64,000 nt of DNA from Epiperipatus broadwayi (GCA_028023455.1 JAQFVV010006723.1:312001-376000), one strand, 5' to 3'. Shown: positions 33,246 to 45,051, counted from the stretch's first letter. Numbers and translations are program-made. Notes: a model not told the origin generated them from the sequence alone.

Positions 33246-34111
33246 TTAATAGAGAAGGTCAATTAGGGATTTCTTTTGCAGTGTGTAGAAGGAGAATGAT
33301 CCAGGAGGGAAAAACCCCTCTCCACACAACAGGACTCTATTAATTAAGTGAAGATGTTTTTTGTTGAAGTTGTCATAACTCATGTTGAAGTCACCAAAAA
33401 AAACAATAGGGGAGGCACCTGAAGAGAGAAGAGAATTGACTTTATTGATTACTACTTGTGCCGAGTAAGTGTCATTTCTGATGTACAAGTAAATGATATT
33501 TATTGCCATATTTCCAAAGGTGAACTTAATGACTAATATATCATTGCTAAGGTGTAATGTTCTGAAAGAGCTGTAAGTCAGGTTCTTATTGATTATAAAA
33601 GCAACTCCAGAAGATGCTGTGTTTGAGGGTACATAATGAAATAGACCATATTGTTGCATCAGTTGAGTTTTTTGGTAATTTGAGTTTATATGTAATTTAG
33701 TTTCGGAAAGACAGACTATGTGGAGGTCTGTTTTGTCTAGCCATCTTTTAAGTGCAAAGACACGGCACAGAGAGTTAAAACCCCTTATATTTATTCCGGA
33801 CAATTTAATAAGCATGTTGAGTTGTTATAGAGATTTGTAGGTTATGGGTGCAATGTTCTGAAAGATCTGTAAGTCAGGTTCTTATTGATTATAAAAGCAA
33901 CTCCAGAAGATGCTGTGTTTGAGGGTACATAATGAAATAGACCATATTGTGGCATCAGTTGAGTTTTTTGGTAATTTGAGTTTATATGTAATTTAGTTTC
34001 GGAAAGACAGACTATGTGGAGGTCTGTTTTGTCTAGCCATCTTTTAAGTGCAAAGACATGGCCCAGAGAGTTAAAACCCCTTATATTTATTCCGGCCAAT
34101 TTAATAAGCAT
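33246..34111 (-). pseudogene. LINE ORF2 endonuclease with duplicated N-terminus
   Basis: ORF2 begins MLIKLAGINIRGFNSLGHVF at 34111. After about 90 codons a second, nearly identical start appears at 33815 (MLIKLSGINIRGFNSL). From there the frame continues through CLSETKLHI (catalytic Glu), VFFGDFNMSYD (GDfN) and KSLIDLLY to a stop at 33246. APE-type endonucleases of Jockey-like LINEs share these landmarks. The SDH block is absent because of the internal deletion. Confidence 0.82.
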
Positions 34112-34120
34112 GTTGAGTTG
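33541..34120 (-). repeat. 270-bp tandem duplication in LINE ORF2 start
   Basis: Segments at about 33545-33815 and 33850-34115 agree at nearly every base (differences at, for example, TTGTTGCATC/TTGTGGCATC and ACACGGCACAG/ACATGGCCCAG), joined by about 30 bp. The duplication is recent or shared by a subfamily. Confidence 0.88.
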
Positions 34121-34370
34121 TTACAGAGATTTGTTGGTTATGTTTACTAAGCTGTGATTAGTACATCACATAGGGGAGATTATTGACATAAAATTCTGAT
34201 TTTCATTAAGTGGTTTGTCAGGGTCATCTGACATCATTACCAGTTGAGTTGAAACAGGTATTTTGGAGCTTAAGTAGGGGTTGGAATTGTGTTTATCTTC
34301 ATTGTGATCATTTTCAAAATCTGTGTTTTGGGAAGAGCTGCTTTCTTGTGTGCTGAGTGATTGAGCTAGT

Positions 34371-35174
34371 TTAGTTCTTTTTTCTCAAGTTAGTAGCATG
34401 ACTTGCTGCTTGTTTGTTGTTTTTGTCATCATTGTCTGAGTCAGCTGTAGATGAGTTAATGTCTTCTGGCTGCGAGCTGGATGAGTCTTGGGTTTTTCTT
34501 TTGTTGTTTGGAATGGGATGTTCTTGTTGAGACTTTGTGACTGGAAGAGTTTGTTTTGTTGATAATGGTTCACTGTTGGGAGCTTGTGTTGGATGATCTT
34601 CCTTTGAGTGAGTTTTGAATGCTTCTGGCATCTTCTGGGGTGTCATTTTGATAGCTGATGTTTGTTGTTTTGGGTTCATATGGGTGCTGGTGTGGTTTTG
34701 TGTCTTGTGTTGTAGAATGGGAGGCTGGAGTTGTCTGACCGGTGTGTAATCATTAGATGAATTGGTTGAAGTGTGATGGTCCATTTCTAGATTGCTTTCC
34801 AACAGTAAGTCAGTGTTGGAGTCTTGTATCTGCCTTTTTATGTGATCCTCTGTGTTAGTGGGTGAAGAATGTGATAGCTGAATTAAGTTTTGCATATTTT
34901 TTATGCATCTATGATTTTTGCTTTTCCTACTGTTGCAGACATCACAAATTCTGTTTGGGCATGACCTTACCAGATGTGATCGGTCTCCACAGTGGAAACA
35001 CTGAGATTGTACACCTCGAATAGCTATGTAAATTTGACATTTTTTCTCTTCCAGAGTTATAGGAATATCCGATGGAGTGATGCCTTGATTGAGCTTAAGA
35101 GAGAAGGCAGTGCTGTTGGATGGAAGCTCAATATCTACCCTTCTCTCTGTGAGGTACTTGAAACTAGTTAACAC
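34371..35174 (-). pseudogene. LINE ORF1, zinc-knuckle C-terminal part
   Basis: A 267-codon frame with VDIELPSNSTAFSLKLNQGI, then GVQSQCFHCGDRSHLVRSCP (a CX2CX4HX4C knuckle) and a second Cys/His set, RICDVCNSRKSKNHRC. A long Ser/Thr/Gln-rich tail follows. This is the single-strand nucleic-acid-binding half of a Gag-like LINE ORF1. The C-terminus continues in a shifted frame to about 34165. Confidence 0.78.
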
Positions 35175-35931
35175 ACCATATCTAGCAAGCAGCCTCGGTA
35201 GATCAGCATCAGTGAAATAAAGTAGCAGTTACATGCTATTCCATAGGCTGTTCTTGGTTTATTCATATCTATTTTGATGAGATATCAGTCTTTTAAGAAC
35301 AGTTGTTGTCTTTTAAAGAGTTCTTTCTGTAGTAGATTCTGAAACTCAATAATGAAGTAGCGTCTGTTAGGGTGGTGATAGACCCTGCGAATAGATTCTG
35401 TTAACTGAAGACTTTTAAGAAGCAGAAAGAGATCATCTGTTGGAAAGATGAATAACTAACAGAGGTCATTAGTGGTGGTTAGAATCAATGTGTTATCACT
35501 GTGGTAGTTGAGGAAGGAGTTAAATAACACTGAAGGAATTCTAGAATTAAATTCTTGGCTTATGGCTTCATAATTGTTCATATAGGACTGGGAAAGTTGG
35601 TATGGTTCTGTGTTGATCTCATCATTGATTGAGATAAGGTTATCATCATCAATGAAGTCCATGACATTGTGTTGAATATCTGGTTCAGTTGCTTCTTGGA
35701 TATGGGCTTTAGATTTATTGTTTCCCAATACCGTAGCATAGCTTCATTTTTTTGTTGGGTTGGAATTGACATTTGTATTTGATGTTGAAGGTTGAAAACC
35801 TATAGTATGATTAGCTGCTAGATTGTGGTCAGAGAGCACATTATTGGTTTGAAAATTGGTGTTAATGCATGGAAAATCTGTTTCAATAAAGTTTATTTCA
35901 GTCGGTGATACTAGTGGTTTTCCTAAATTTA

Positions 35932-36645
35932 TTATTGAATCGATATACGAATTGTGTATTTTGCTATTGGATTTCGAATCAAATTTTCCACTTGTTCTTC
36001 TTTTATGGGTATAAAACCATCAGATTGTGGCTGAGGCTGAGTATTTTTACTTATTTCTCCTTTATGAGCTTTTAATTTTGTTTGTAAAGTGATTTTTGGT
36101 TCATCTAAAGGATCGTTACAAAGATCTATAGCCATTACCGGTGATACGCCACCTTCATTTAAAAACTTTTCAAAACTTGTCATGCTGAAATCTCCAAAAG
36201 GATTTTCTGCTAGATTTGGGCTATTTTTGGACATATGACATTGTTTTGGGTGTTTAGTATGTGGGTTTTCAGGTGCATTGATAGGTTTAGATAGGTCTTG
36301 TGAGATATTAGTGGGATTTTCTGATTTTTTAAGGTTTACAATCGAATTTACCGTAACAACTTTTTGCATTTTAGAAGTCGCGGTCGTGTTATTTTTGTTT
36401 GGATTCACAAGAGTTTCTTTTGATTGCTGAATGCTTTTACTTTTTTTTTTATTAAGAAAGCCAAGGCCTTCCTGCTTTGTATCAACTGATTTAGAGTAAT
36501 TTTGATAGCTTATATTATTATTTTTTTCATTAGGGCTTATGTTAGGCATGGAAATAGATTGCTTTACGTTACTATCACTGTGCGATCTTGTTAGCCGGGT
36601 TGACCTGACGTTTTCCCTTTCTAGGAGATTATAGCTATGACTCAT
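35932..36645 (-). pseudogene. LINE ORF1, N-terminal 237 codons
   Basis: An open frame starting MSHSYNLLERENVRSTRL, rich in Ser, Asn, Lys and Pro. It contains ENPFGDFSMTSFEKFLNEGG and VMAIDLCNDPLDEP and ends at 35932. Low-complexity, basic ORF1 N-termini of this sort are common in LINEs. I recognise no named domain. The frame probably continued into the segment at 35456-35772 (WETINLKPI, QLSQSYMNNYEAI) after a frameshift. A host-gene origin is possible but the position in the element argues against it. Confidence 0.6.
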
Positions 36646-37002
36646 TTTTGTAAATAATATATTATAACACAGAAGTAAAGCTTACCTGCTCTGATGAGCA
36701 GCTTGGATTGAAAGACTTTTTTGATTTAATATTTTTAATAAACTTTTTAAAATGAGTAGATGTGAAGAAATGAAAGCAGATTGGCCATAACATGGCAAGT
36801 TGTCTTCTGATAAGTACAAAGATGGCGATTTAAAAAGATTTCTGATTTTTTTTATGATAAAAGTGAGCTTTATAGAATATTTATTTGGTGACTTTGGATT
36901 TCCCTGGATAAAGGGAAGAGGGCTAGACATTTGCTCTTTTTTCCCATAGGATAATGCACCTCTGGAGGGACTTAAGTAATGACAAAGCATGAATATAAAT
37001 CA

Positions 37003-37600
37003 TTTCCCTGTTATATTTCTATGAATTATTGATAATGCTCCAAGATGATTGCATGTTATATTGCAAAGGTTTTGTCAATTTTTTTCAAGTTGTGTAACAG
37101 CCATAATAAAAATGTATTGCAAAAGTAAAAGATTATTTATAATTAATAAATAAATAAAATGCATTTTTTCATACATGTAAGCAATTTTTAAAGTTTAATA
37201 CATTTTGAGTGGTACTAATATTATAGCATGCACTCTAAACAGTCATATGTGTGTCTCAAATGAAACAGCTTTTTGAGATATGCTAGTGTTCAATACATTT
37301 ATTTTCTGTAATCATATCTAAATATGTGACTACTATAGATGATTTGCATTTTAGCATTTTTAAAAAGGTTGTTTTTGCTGCAACTTGTATAGTTTAAGAA
37401 TATTTTTCTATGCTTTCGTAGTACTTGATGTCCTTCAAAATGTATACAATTCTCAAAGTTACATTATTGAAAGGAATATATATATACTCATATAAAACGA
37501 AGAATAAGAGAGAACAATTGCTTTTGAATGAAAGTAATTATATTTGAACGTGTGACTTATTACAACATGCTACAATAATTAATTTAAATAAATTTTAAAA
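37003..37600. other. intron sequence, nothing recognised
   Basis: AT-rich spacer between the LINE 5' end and the SINE at 37.6 kb. Confidence 0.5.
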
Positions 37601-37621
37601 TTTTTTAGTTGCAGCACTGTT

Positions 37622-37728
37622 TTTTTTTTTAAGTGTCATAGCATCGGCCGGGACGTGAACCCACAACCTGGGCAACTGCCTGCAATTGCAAAGCAGTCAC
37701 GCTGACCTCTCGACCACCAATGTAAGAC
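37622..37728 (-). mobile_element. tRNA-derived SINE, copy 3, with 15-bp target duplication
   Basis: The minus strand reads GGTGGTCGAGAGGTCAGCGTGACTGC (A-box arm), then GTGGGTTCACGTCCCGGCC (B box), GATGCTATGACACTT and poly-A. It is flanked by AGTTGCAGSACTGTT at 37607-37621 and 37729-37743, with one mismatch. Confidence 0.88.
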
Positions 37729-38057
37729 AGTTGCAGGACTGTTCTTGATCATTTTGGCCAGAATCGTGAAGATAAATGTCATATAATTCACATGCTCTGC
37801 AGTAGTCAAAATAACTCATGCTTAATCCACTAATGTAAATAATTATGCTGCCAAAGTGAGTGTCATAACATTATTATTCATTTCACATTGTAAACAACAT
37901 ATATACCAACTGTGTAATGATAGGTAACTTGCATATATATGTGTGTGTAAATATGTATGTATTACGATATTAACTCATTGATTTTTACCTATTTTCATGT
38001 AAGTATAAATTATAAGGATTACTTATTTTTATAAGTTTATAAAAAAGAAAAACTTAC

Positions 38058-38191
38058 TTCATGATTTGCATCAAATTGTTTTTTTATTAGCAACCAGTTT
38101 TCGGGTTCGTAGTTCGATAAGTAAAATCCTGACACTTTTATATTTAACACAATCCATTTATCTTCTGGAGTTAAAATCTGATTTTTGGTAA
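38058..38191 (-). CDS. M1 aminopeptidase, exon 3 of 8 in window
   Basis: A 134-nt exon giving 45 codons with the carried base. It contains DKWIVLNIKVSGFYLSNYEP followed by ENW. This is the family signature W..lN....gfYrvnY...nW, near the start of the ERAP1_C-like helical domain (Pfam PF11838). The usual Arg after FY is replaced here (FYLSNY). The acceptor is AAATTTTAG (38192) and the donor is GAA|GTAAG (38057), so the exon ends on a whole codon. The upstream intron carries both Penelope-like elements and the palindromic composite at 38.5-40 kb. Confidence 0.93.
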
Positions 38192-39310
38192 CTAAAATTT
38201 AAATAATAAGATCATTAAATTTCATTTTATGACTGCTTACATTAAAAAAGATTATTACAATTATTATGAAGTAATGATAATAACTTTATGGGTTTCTATA
38301 ATTCTCAATAAGTGCATTTTTTTAAATTTTGTCCTTGTTTTAAAAAATATTACAAAAATTGATTGTAAGAGGATAGAGAGGTGTTTTAAATTTGGACATT
38401 TTATTCTTGTATGTTAGAGAAGTATTTCTCATAACCTCACATTCTTAGGTGAATATAGCATTTATAATGAACACTTTCACAACTACTGTACATGCGCTTT
38501 AATGAGTATTAAATAATAAATGAATACTTTTCAGTGCCCATAGAAGATATAGCATTTAAGAAAGAATAAAATGAATCCACTTATTCTTTCCGAACCCAAA
38601 TGTTTATATATTGGCAAATCTTAAGCACTGGCAAATAAAGCGTGAAGATAGATCATTCACTTTAAATTATGGTTCGTGTTGTCTGACTAAATGACATCGA
38701 CGAAATTACATAAACGAAACTCAAACATATGTAAACAAGCATCTGTTTATATAGCGCGATGTTTATAATTGTAATTCACTAAATATCAGCCTTTTACAGC
38801 TACTGTACATGCGCTTTAACCTTTTAACCGCTAATTATATTATTGGTTGTATGAGGTAAAAATCAAATCTTTTAATTGGCCAACTCACAAACTGAAGACA
38901 AAGCCTATTGTTAAAACATATTCGCCTATAATATTAAATTCAACTCAGATACGTTTATAAAAAGTATATTACTAATTTTTCAGGTTATGAAGAGAACGAA
39001 AGTTCTTTCAAAAATAAATTGCTATTTATTTATTCTAAAATATTCAATTTCGGCAACATAAAAGCTATAATATAAACAAAAAGGTCGACTTTTACATTAT
39101 AGAAAAGTAAATATTTCTTTTTATTAGATCTTTAATATTTTTACTAAAATCTTCAATATTTTTCGAAAATAATTTTGTTTTTTTAGTATATTTTTTAAAA
39201 AACTAGTTTAATTTCTGAAATTATATTTTTTTAATACTTAAAATTGCATTCGAAATGAAAATCTCAGCGTTTTTCTTTATTTTCTTTGATCAGGCGGTTT
39301 CTTTGTTCTT

Positions 39311-39564
39311 TCCAGCCAATCAGAATGTCTTTTTCAGCTGAGAGCTCACTAACAACCAATTACAAACGATGTTCTTTCTTTGTTTAGGTTTAAATGCGTT
39401 TTTTTTTTATTTTTTACTTGTAAAATAATTCGGAAGAGGGCACCATCTTACAGAACTTTTAAAAACCTATTCAAAACCTATCAAACGAATTTTTTAGCAT
39501 AAGAACTGGCAGAGTTAGAGTGACGTCAGATGTCTACGAGGAGCTTCGTAAGAGGCGGGAAAAG
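39311..39564. promoter_or_regulatory. promoter-like motif cluster in the composite element
   Basis: Within 250 bp: two CCAAT boxes (AGCCAATCAG at 39314-39323, ACCAAT at 39355-39360), a perfect cAMP-response element TGACGTCA (39521-39528) and an E2F-like GGCGGGAAAA (39554-39563). The region is less AT-rich than its flanks. These motifs are known RNA polymerase II promoter elements. That they act here is inference; no TATA box or start site is evident. Confidence 0.35.
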
Positions 39565-39917
39565 CTTTAATGAGTGTTAAATAATAAATGAATACTTTTC
39601 AGTGCCCATACAAGATATAGCATTTAAGAAAGAATAAAATGAATCCATTTATTCTTTCCGAACCCAAATGTTTATATATGGGCAAATCTTAAGTACAGGC
39701 AAATAAAGGGTGAAGATAGATCATTCATTTTAAATTTAATTTCGTCAATGTCATTTAGTCAGACATCGCGAACTGTAATTTAAAGTGAATCATCTATCTT
39801 CACGCTTTATTTGCCAGTACTTAAGATTTGCCCATATATAAACATTTGGGTTCGGAAAGAATAAGTGGATTCATTTTATTCTTTCTTAAATGCTATATCT
39901 TGTATGGGCACTGAAAA

Positions 39918-40013
39918 GTATTCATTTATTATTTAACACTCATTAAAGCGTATTCATTTATTATTTAACACTCATTAAAGCGTATTCATTTATTATTTAA
40001 CACTCATTAAAGT
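39918..40013. repeat. three 32-bp tandem repeats
   Basis: GTATTCATTTATTATTTAACACTCATTAAAGC repeated three times almost exactly, at the right end of the composite element. The left end has a single copy. Confidence 0.92.
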
Positions 40014-40652
40014 GCATGTACAGTAGCTGTAAAAGGCTGATATTTAATGAACACTTTCTTAAATAGTGGAAGTTATTAATATTATAAAATTTATTTCCAG
40101 AAATTTATATCGCATTGAAATTTAAGTTTTAAGACTTGTGATCAAAGCATGCATGTGCCATTTCAAGTTACATATATTCTCCAATGGGCAGAATATATAC
40201 TATACATTACATGATTATTTTTAATTCAATTTGCTATAATTTCCATTTTTCTGTCATCGAATGGCAAAATACAATAGATGTTGTAGTATATATTATAGTA
40301 CATCAGGGACAAAATGTAACACTGCTGATGCATGCATATTATGAAACAATTTCCAGTAGTTCATTGTACATCAGCAGTGGCAGCAAAATAAGTTTTTATT
40401 TTTTGCTTCATATTGTCAAAATATATTTGTATTAGGTAAGTATTCAATGTTCTAAGAATTAAAAAAATATATTATGGTAAATATGAAATATGTTATATGC
40501 TAAAACATTTTTTAGTATATCATTTTATTTTAAAGACAATTTAAATAAAAAAACATATTGAAAAATATGCTAATAAAACAATCTAACTAAACACCATATA
40601 TATGAAAAATGTATTGATCATTAGAAGAAATGCTATAATGGCCATTAAAAGA

Positions 40653-40753
40653 CTTTTTTTTTTTTCATATGTCAAATGCGTTGACCGGGAAGCGAACCCG
40701 GGCCAGCTGATTGGAAGGTAGCTATGCTAACCCCAATCCACCAACTCTTGACA
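40653..40753 (-). mobile_element. tRNA(Gly)-like SINE, copy 4, with 13-bp target duplication
   Basis: The minus strand reads GAGTTGGTGGATTGGGGTTAGC (A box), CTACCTTCCAATCAG (anticodon arm with TCC at the anticodon position), CCCGGGTTCGCTTCCCGG (B box), TCAACGCATTTGACATATG and poly-A. It is flanked by identical GGCCATTAAAAGA at 40640-40652 and 40754-40766. This copy best preserves the tRNA cloverleaf arms and points to a glycine-type tRNA ancestor. Confidence 0.9.
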
Positions 40754-41480
40754 GGCCATTAAAAGAGTTCATGTAATACTTGTGACTGTTTTACATTTGA
40801 AATATCTGTTATCAATTTTGATATAAGATTTTTATAAGTGACTGTATTCCAATTTTTACTATTACCATTGATCAAATATTTGTTTTTATAAGCAGGAAGT
40901 AATAAATATCACAAGATTTTTGTGTAAAAAAGAATTTATTATTTCATTATAACCTGTTTTGACAGGCCCACATACTTATTAAAGCACATTAGCGGGAAAG
41001 TACTAATTTAAGACATTAATTTAGAATATGATAAATGACAAAATTTATTCCTTATTATTAGCATTTGTGATTTATTATTACTTATAATAAGAGTAATAAT
41101 ATTGTTAATAATTTCTTCTAGAAAACTTTTTTTTTTTTTATTAGAAAAGAGATGTCATAACTATAGAATTATATAAGCTATGAAAGAAATGAGAGATATT
41201 TACTGATTTTTATCATACTTTTACTAGAAATGCCTGCAATTTATAAGATTAAAATGTGTTATATAATCTAATTTTGTTTAGGTCTAAAACTTCAAACTAT
41301 TATTTTTGAAAGCAGTATAAAAATAAAAGCTGGTTACTAAATAAAACAGTGCAAATTTGGTGTTATCTTAAGATCAATTATTGTTGAGTTCTGATATAGT
41401 TCTATTTCTGTCACATTTTAATACAATCTATTATTGTTAGTTTCAATAGTCTATATTCATAACTGTTTTCTCACAAAAAT

Positions 41481-41590
41481 CTTCGGTAGCTGAGAGGTCA
41501 GTGCAGCCACCTTACAAGCAAGCAGTTGCTTGCCGACAGTTGTTGCAGGTTTGCTTCCAGGCAGATGCTTTGACAAATGGAAAAAAAGTC
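41481..41590 (+). mobile_element. tRNA-derived SINE, copy 5
   Basis: CTTCGGTAGCTGAGAGGTCAGTGCAGCC (A-box arm), then the extra segment CAGTTGCTTGCCGACAG as in copy 2, the B box AGGTTTGCTTCCAGG, ATGCTTTGACAAATGG and poly-A. No clear target duplication. Confidence 0.82.
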
Positions 41591-42189
41591 CAAAATCTCT
41601 ATCCTTTCACTTTTTTCATCTTTATTTTCACCTTTTTATAAGTTTTAATGACTTATACTTCTGTCTCTGCATTAGATAACAATAAGTTCTCTCTAGTGTT
41701 ATACATTTTTTCATATGGTACAGTGCAAACTCCATTTAAAATAAAGTAGTCTGAGCATACAAGATTCCTGGCCAAACTGTAAAATTGATATGTGAAAAGA
41801 TTTAAAGAAAAAAAAAGAAGTGGTGGAATAAATTTTAGCTTTATATTAATTGATGATCCCAATACATTTAAAAAGCATTTTATATGAGGCTATAATCTTA
41901 GTACATTCTCGCTTGTAATAAAATTAAGCACACAAGGCACATGTATTAAAGTTATAGCCTTATATAAATATTACTGCTGATATTGTGCTTAACAAGTATT
42001 AATATTTAAAAAGGTATTATGAAGGATTACCTTAGGGGAAAAATAAAAATACATAAATAATATTGTCTTAAAGAAAATTAGATGAAGAATTAAGATATTT
42101 CATTGAAAATTATAAGTTCTTAAAATAGTGAAAGTTATACACATGAATATTAAAGTCAAATTTTTTTGTAACATAATTCTATTTTGTAT

Positions 42190-42690
42190 TTTTCTGAAGG
42201 TATTTAGTTGTATTTATATATTGGACTATTTCCATCATCTAATATAAGTACTGAATGTCTTAAGAAAAATTTAAATGTATTTAAATATTCCAAATACATT
42301 CAATTATCAGTAATAGCACCCAGGTTAGTATTTGCACAACATTTTAAGAAGTATTATTCTCTCTTCTTCAGCTATTGGCCTCACCAGTGATGGTATTAGC
42401 ATGGGAATTAAACCTAGATCCTTAGATTCTTGAATATTGAACTTTAAAGTAATACTCTACTAAACCATCCTGCCAAAGACAACAGTCAGTAGAAATTTTA
42501 TTTAGTTATGTATGAGGTTCCTCCTGATTTCTTCACTTTTTGCTAAGAGCAAAGTTTATTAGTGGTATTCATACATTATGTATAATCACACTAAGATGAC
42601 TTATAGGGTTGTTCACCATTGTCACAAAAGCAGCTTCTTCAAATTTTCTTTTTTATATCTTTTTTCTCTATCCAATATTTTTGTACTTTC
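42190..42690 (-). repeat. PLE pseudo-LTR, downstream copy
   Basis: Direct repeat of 44925-45410 with the same order of parts. Shared text includes GTATTTATATATTGRACTATTTCC, TCAATTRTYARTAATAGCAC, CAACAGTCAGTAGAAATTTTAT and CATACATTATGTATARTCAC. The hammerhead-like core is mutated here (CTGAAGAAGAGAG...TTAAAA). Confidence 0.85.
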
Positions 42691-42699
42691 CCAATTGAA

Positions 42700-44430
42700 T
42701 ATATACATATTGGTACATATATGGTCTACTACCTTAGATACATTTTCTTTCTTCTAATCATCATTTTGTATTCTAACAATTGCTTTTCAATGAGACAATG
42801 AGTCTCACCAATATACGTTCTTCCACATTTATATTATATATCATAGATGCAGTTTTTGCTTTTCATCATTTAAAGTTTAGGCTTTGTAGATGTTAGCATT
42901 CCTCACTGTGATATGACTCTGGAAAGCTATTCTGACATTATATGGATTGCAGATTTTTTTAAAATTTGTCTGCTATTTTTGTAGGTATGGATACAGTACC
43001 ATATCGATAATTGTTTTTTTCTTTTGATGGTTCTTTTTGTTGTCTAGTTAGGGTTTTATTAATATCTGCTGATCGACAACTATTTTTCATAAGAGTTTGT
43101 TCTATATAGATCTTTTCTTTTTTTTCAAATTGCTGGTTTCTGAAAAAAAGTTCTTTTGATCAGTTCTATAGTGACAGTATGACTCCATGTTTTGTGTTTC
43201 TGGTGTGACTGAATGTATATGCTAAGTATTTTTTTTGTCTGTGTGGGTTTTCTGGGAACTGTAGTTTTGATTTTGCCATGAGGGAGTTTTGTCACAAGAA
43301 CAACTAAGAATATCAGTTTTTGATCTTGTTCTGATTCTATTGTGAATTTAATTAAAGGGATATCTTGTTGATTTTTTTCAGAAAGTTTGTAGTAGTGTTC
43401 TACCACATGCCGTACAACAAATGTATCATTAACATAGAAAAAACAAACTTTAGGTGGATATGGTATAATCTTTATGACTGTAGTTTCAAGTTCTTCTATG
43501 TAAATATTACTAATCAGGGATGACAATGGTAAGACCATGCATAGCCATTCCCTGATTTTGTTGGAAGAATTCTGTATTGTATTGAAAGTAGGTTATTGCT
43601 ATGCAGAATGTTTATAGTTTCATTATACTATCAATAGGAAGAGGTGTTCTGATTTGTAAGCTGTTACCATCATTTAATCTTTTTTTTACAATAGACAGAG
43701 CTTCTTCATGATAAATTTGTGAATATAATTTTCATATCAAAGTATACTAGTTCATTGGTTCTTTCAATTTCCATGTTCTTGATTAATTTTACAAAGTGTG
43801 TCAAACCTCTGACAAAGGATTAGGTCTTGTATGCTGAAGGACTTAGAACTTTGAGAAGAATTCTCAGGAAATTTTGGCAAGGTGAATTTCTAGAATTAAC
43901 AATAGTTCTTAATTGAACATGATCCTTATGGATTTTAGATAGACCATAAAGATGAGGAATTTTGTTGAAATATGATGATATTTTACTTCTTTCTGAATCA
44001 CTGAATTACCTGCTATGCTTTTTGAGTAATGCTTGTAACTTTATTTATGTACTCAGTGTTAGATGTTTTGCCACTTTTCTGTATTGGCCTGCTGTGAGGA
44101 TTTCTTGGATTTTGTTTTCATAATCAGTTGTAACCATTACAAGTGTTGCATTACTTTTGTCAGCAGAGAGGATAAATATATAGCAGAGAGGATAAATATA
44201 TATTTATCAACTTTGAGAGATTTAATTCCTTTCCTCTTATTATAAAACATGTTTGGCTTAAATTTTTGTTGCTTGTCAAGTGTACTTTTTATTCTCCAGA
44301 ATAACTCTGATGCTTCTTTTAAAGACAATTTTTGAGTGAATTCCTCAGTGTCTGACATTATATATAATAAAAAGACGGCAAAGTTTAATCCTTTTTCAAG
44401 AAAAACAATTTCAGCATCTGTTAGATGCAT
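42700..44430 (-). pseudogene. Penelope-like RT and GIY-YIG endonuclease, decayed
   Basis: N-terminal block LEKGLNFAVF and EEFTQKLSLKEASELF (from 44430), matching the PLE N-terminus. After frameshifts come RTPLPIDSI, then SSLISNIYIEELETTVIK and FFYVNDTFVV (43538 downward), the palm motif with YVND where YVDD is expected. A decayed GIY-YIG region at about 42830-42700 keeps CGRTYIGETHCLIEK. The Asp-to-Asn change removes a catalytic metal ligand. Confidence 0.82.
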
Positions 44431-45051
44431 AGAACTGAGATTTTAACAGATGAAACTTGTACACTGCTTGGTACATTATAATTTTGATATGCCCATATAG
44501 GTTTGCAAGTTGTTGTTTTTTGGAATTTATTTTATTTTTCCATGTAATGACAAATGTGAATTTCTTACTGCTTGATAAACTCTTGTGAAATTTTTATAAG
44601 TAAGTTTATTTTTTAGAAAACATTCTACATTATTAATAGAATGCAATGTCTGATACTTGTAAAACCTTTGATCATTTATTCTTTCACTTGACAGAGTTTT
44701 ATTTGCTCTCTGAATAATTTCTCACATCTCTGGGAATGAATTGAAGATTTTAATTGCAAACTCTTAGGAGCTATCTCTTCAGATTTACTTACATAAGGAA
44801 GTTAAATGATTTCTACTTTGACCAGCTTTAGACAATTTTTTATGATGTCTAAAGTTTGATGTAGTATTGGGTCCATACTGACTACTTAGTATTTTGTTGA
44901 AGATTTATAAAGGTAGTATTTTATTTGTATTTATATATTGAACTATTTCCTAATATAAGTATTGAATCTCTTTAAAAAAATTAACATTATTTAAATATTT
45001 CAGATACATTCAATTGTTAATAATAGCACACAGGTTAGTATAGGTACAATA

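Larger units (their letters stand above)
32441..37000 (-). mobile_element. Jockey/L2-like LINE, internally deleted, poly-A tailed
   Basis: A minus-strand element with a 5' leader (about 37000-36650), ORF1 (36645 to about 34165), ORF2 endonuclease start (34111-33246), then directly the ORF2 C-terminus and a 3' end with AATAAA near 32475 and a poly-A tail (poly-T on plus at 32446-32459). The whole reverse transcriptase is missing between the endonuclease and the Cys/His tail. ORFs are longer than in other elements here, so this is one of the younger insertions. It sits in the intron between exons 3 and 4. Confidence 0.82.
38470..40070. mobile_element. palindromic composite DNA element
   Basis: A 200-bp module (ATGAGTATTAAATAATAAATGAATAC to GGTGAAGATAGATCATTCA) occurs forward at about 38500-38680 and 39568-39735 and inverted at about 39775-39960. 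The last two form a near-perfect hairpin with arms of about 170 nt. Outer ends are inverted relatives: AATGAACACTTTCACAACTACTGTACATGCG on the left and its complement ending at 40055 on the right. A partial forward end lies at 38775-38820. The unique core (38840-39565) codes for nothing. It resembles a non-autonomous DNA transposon with subterminal repeats; the superfamily is unknown. Confidence 0.75.

Noticed and set aside
36682-36990. A first exon ending in the good donor CAG|GTAAGC at about 36686 on the minus strand.
   Set aside because: It lies in the 5' leader of the LINE, is out of the phase scheme of the aminopeptidase and has no similarity to M1 enzymes. A cryptic donor is possible.
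40640-40766. Functional tRNA(Gly) genes at the SINE copies.
   Set aside because: Poly-A tails, target duplications, mismatched acceptor stems and a shared non-tRNA tail show they are SINEs.
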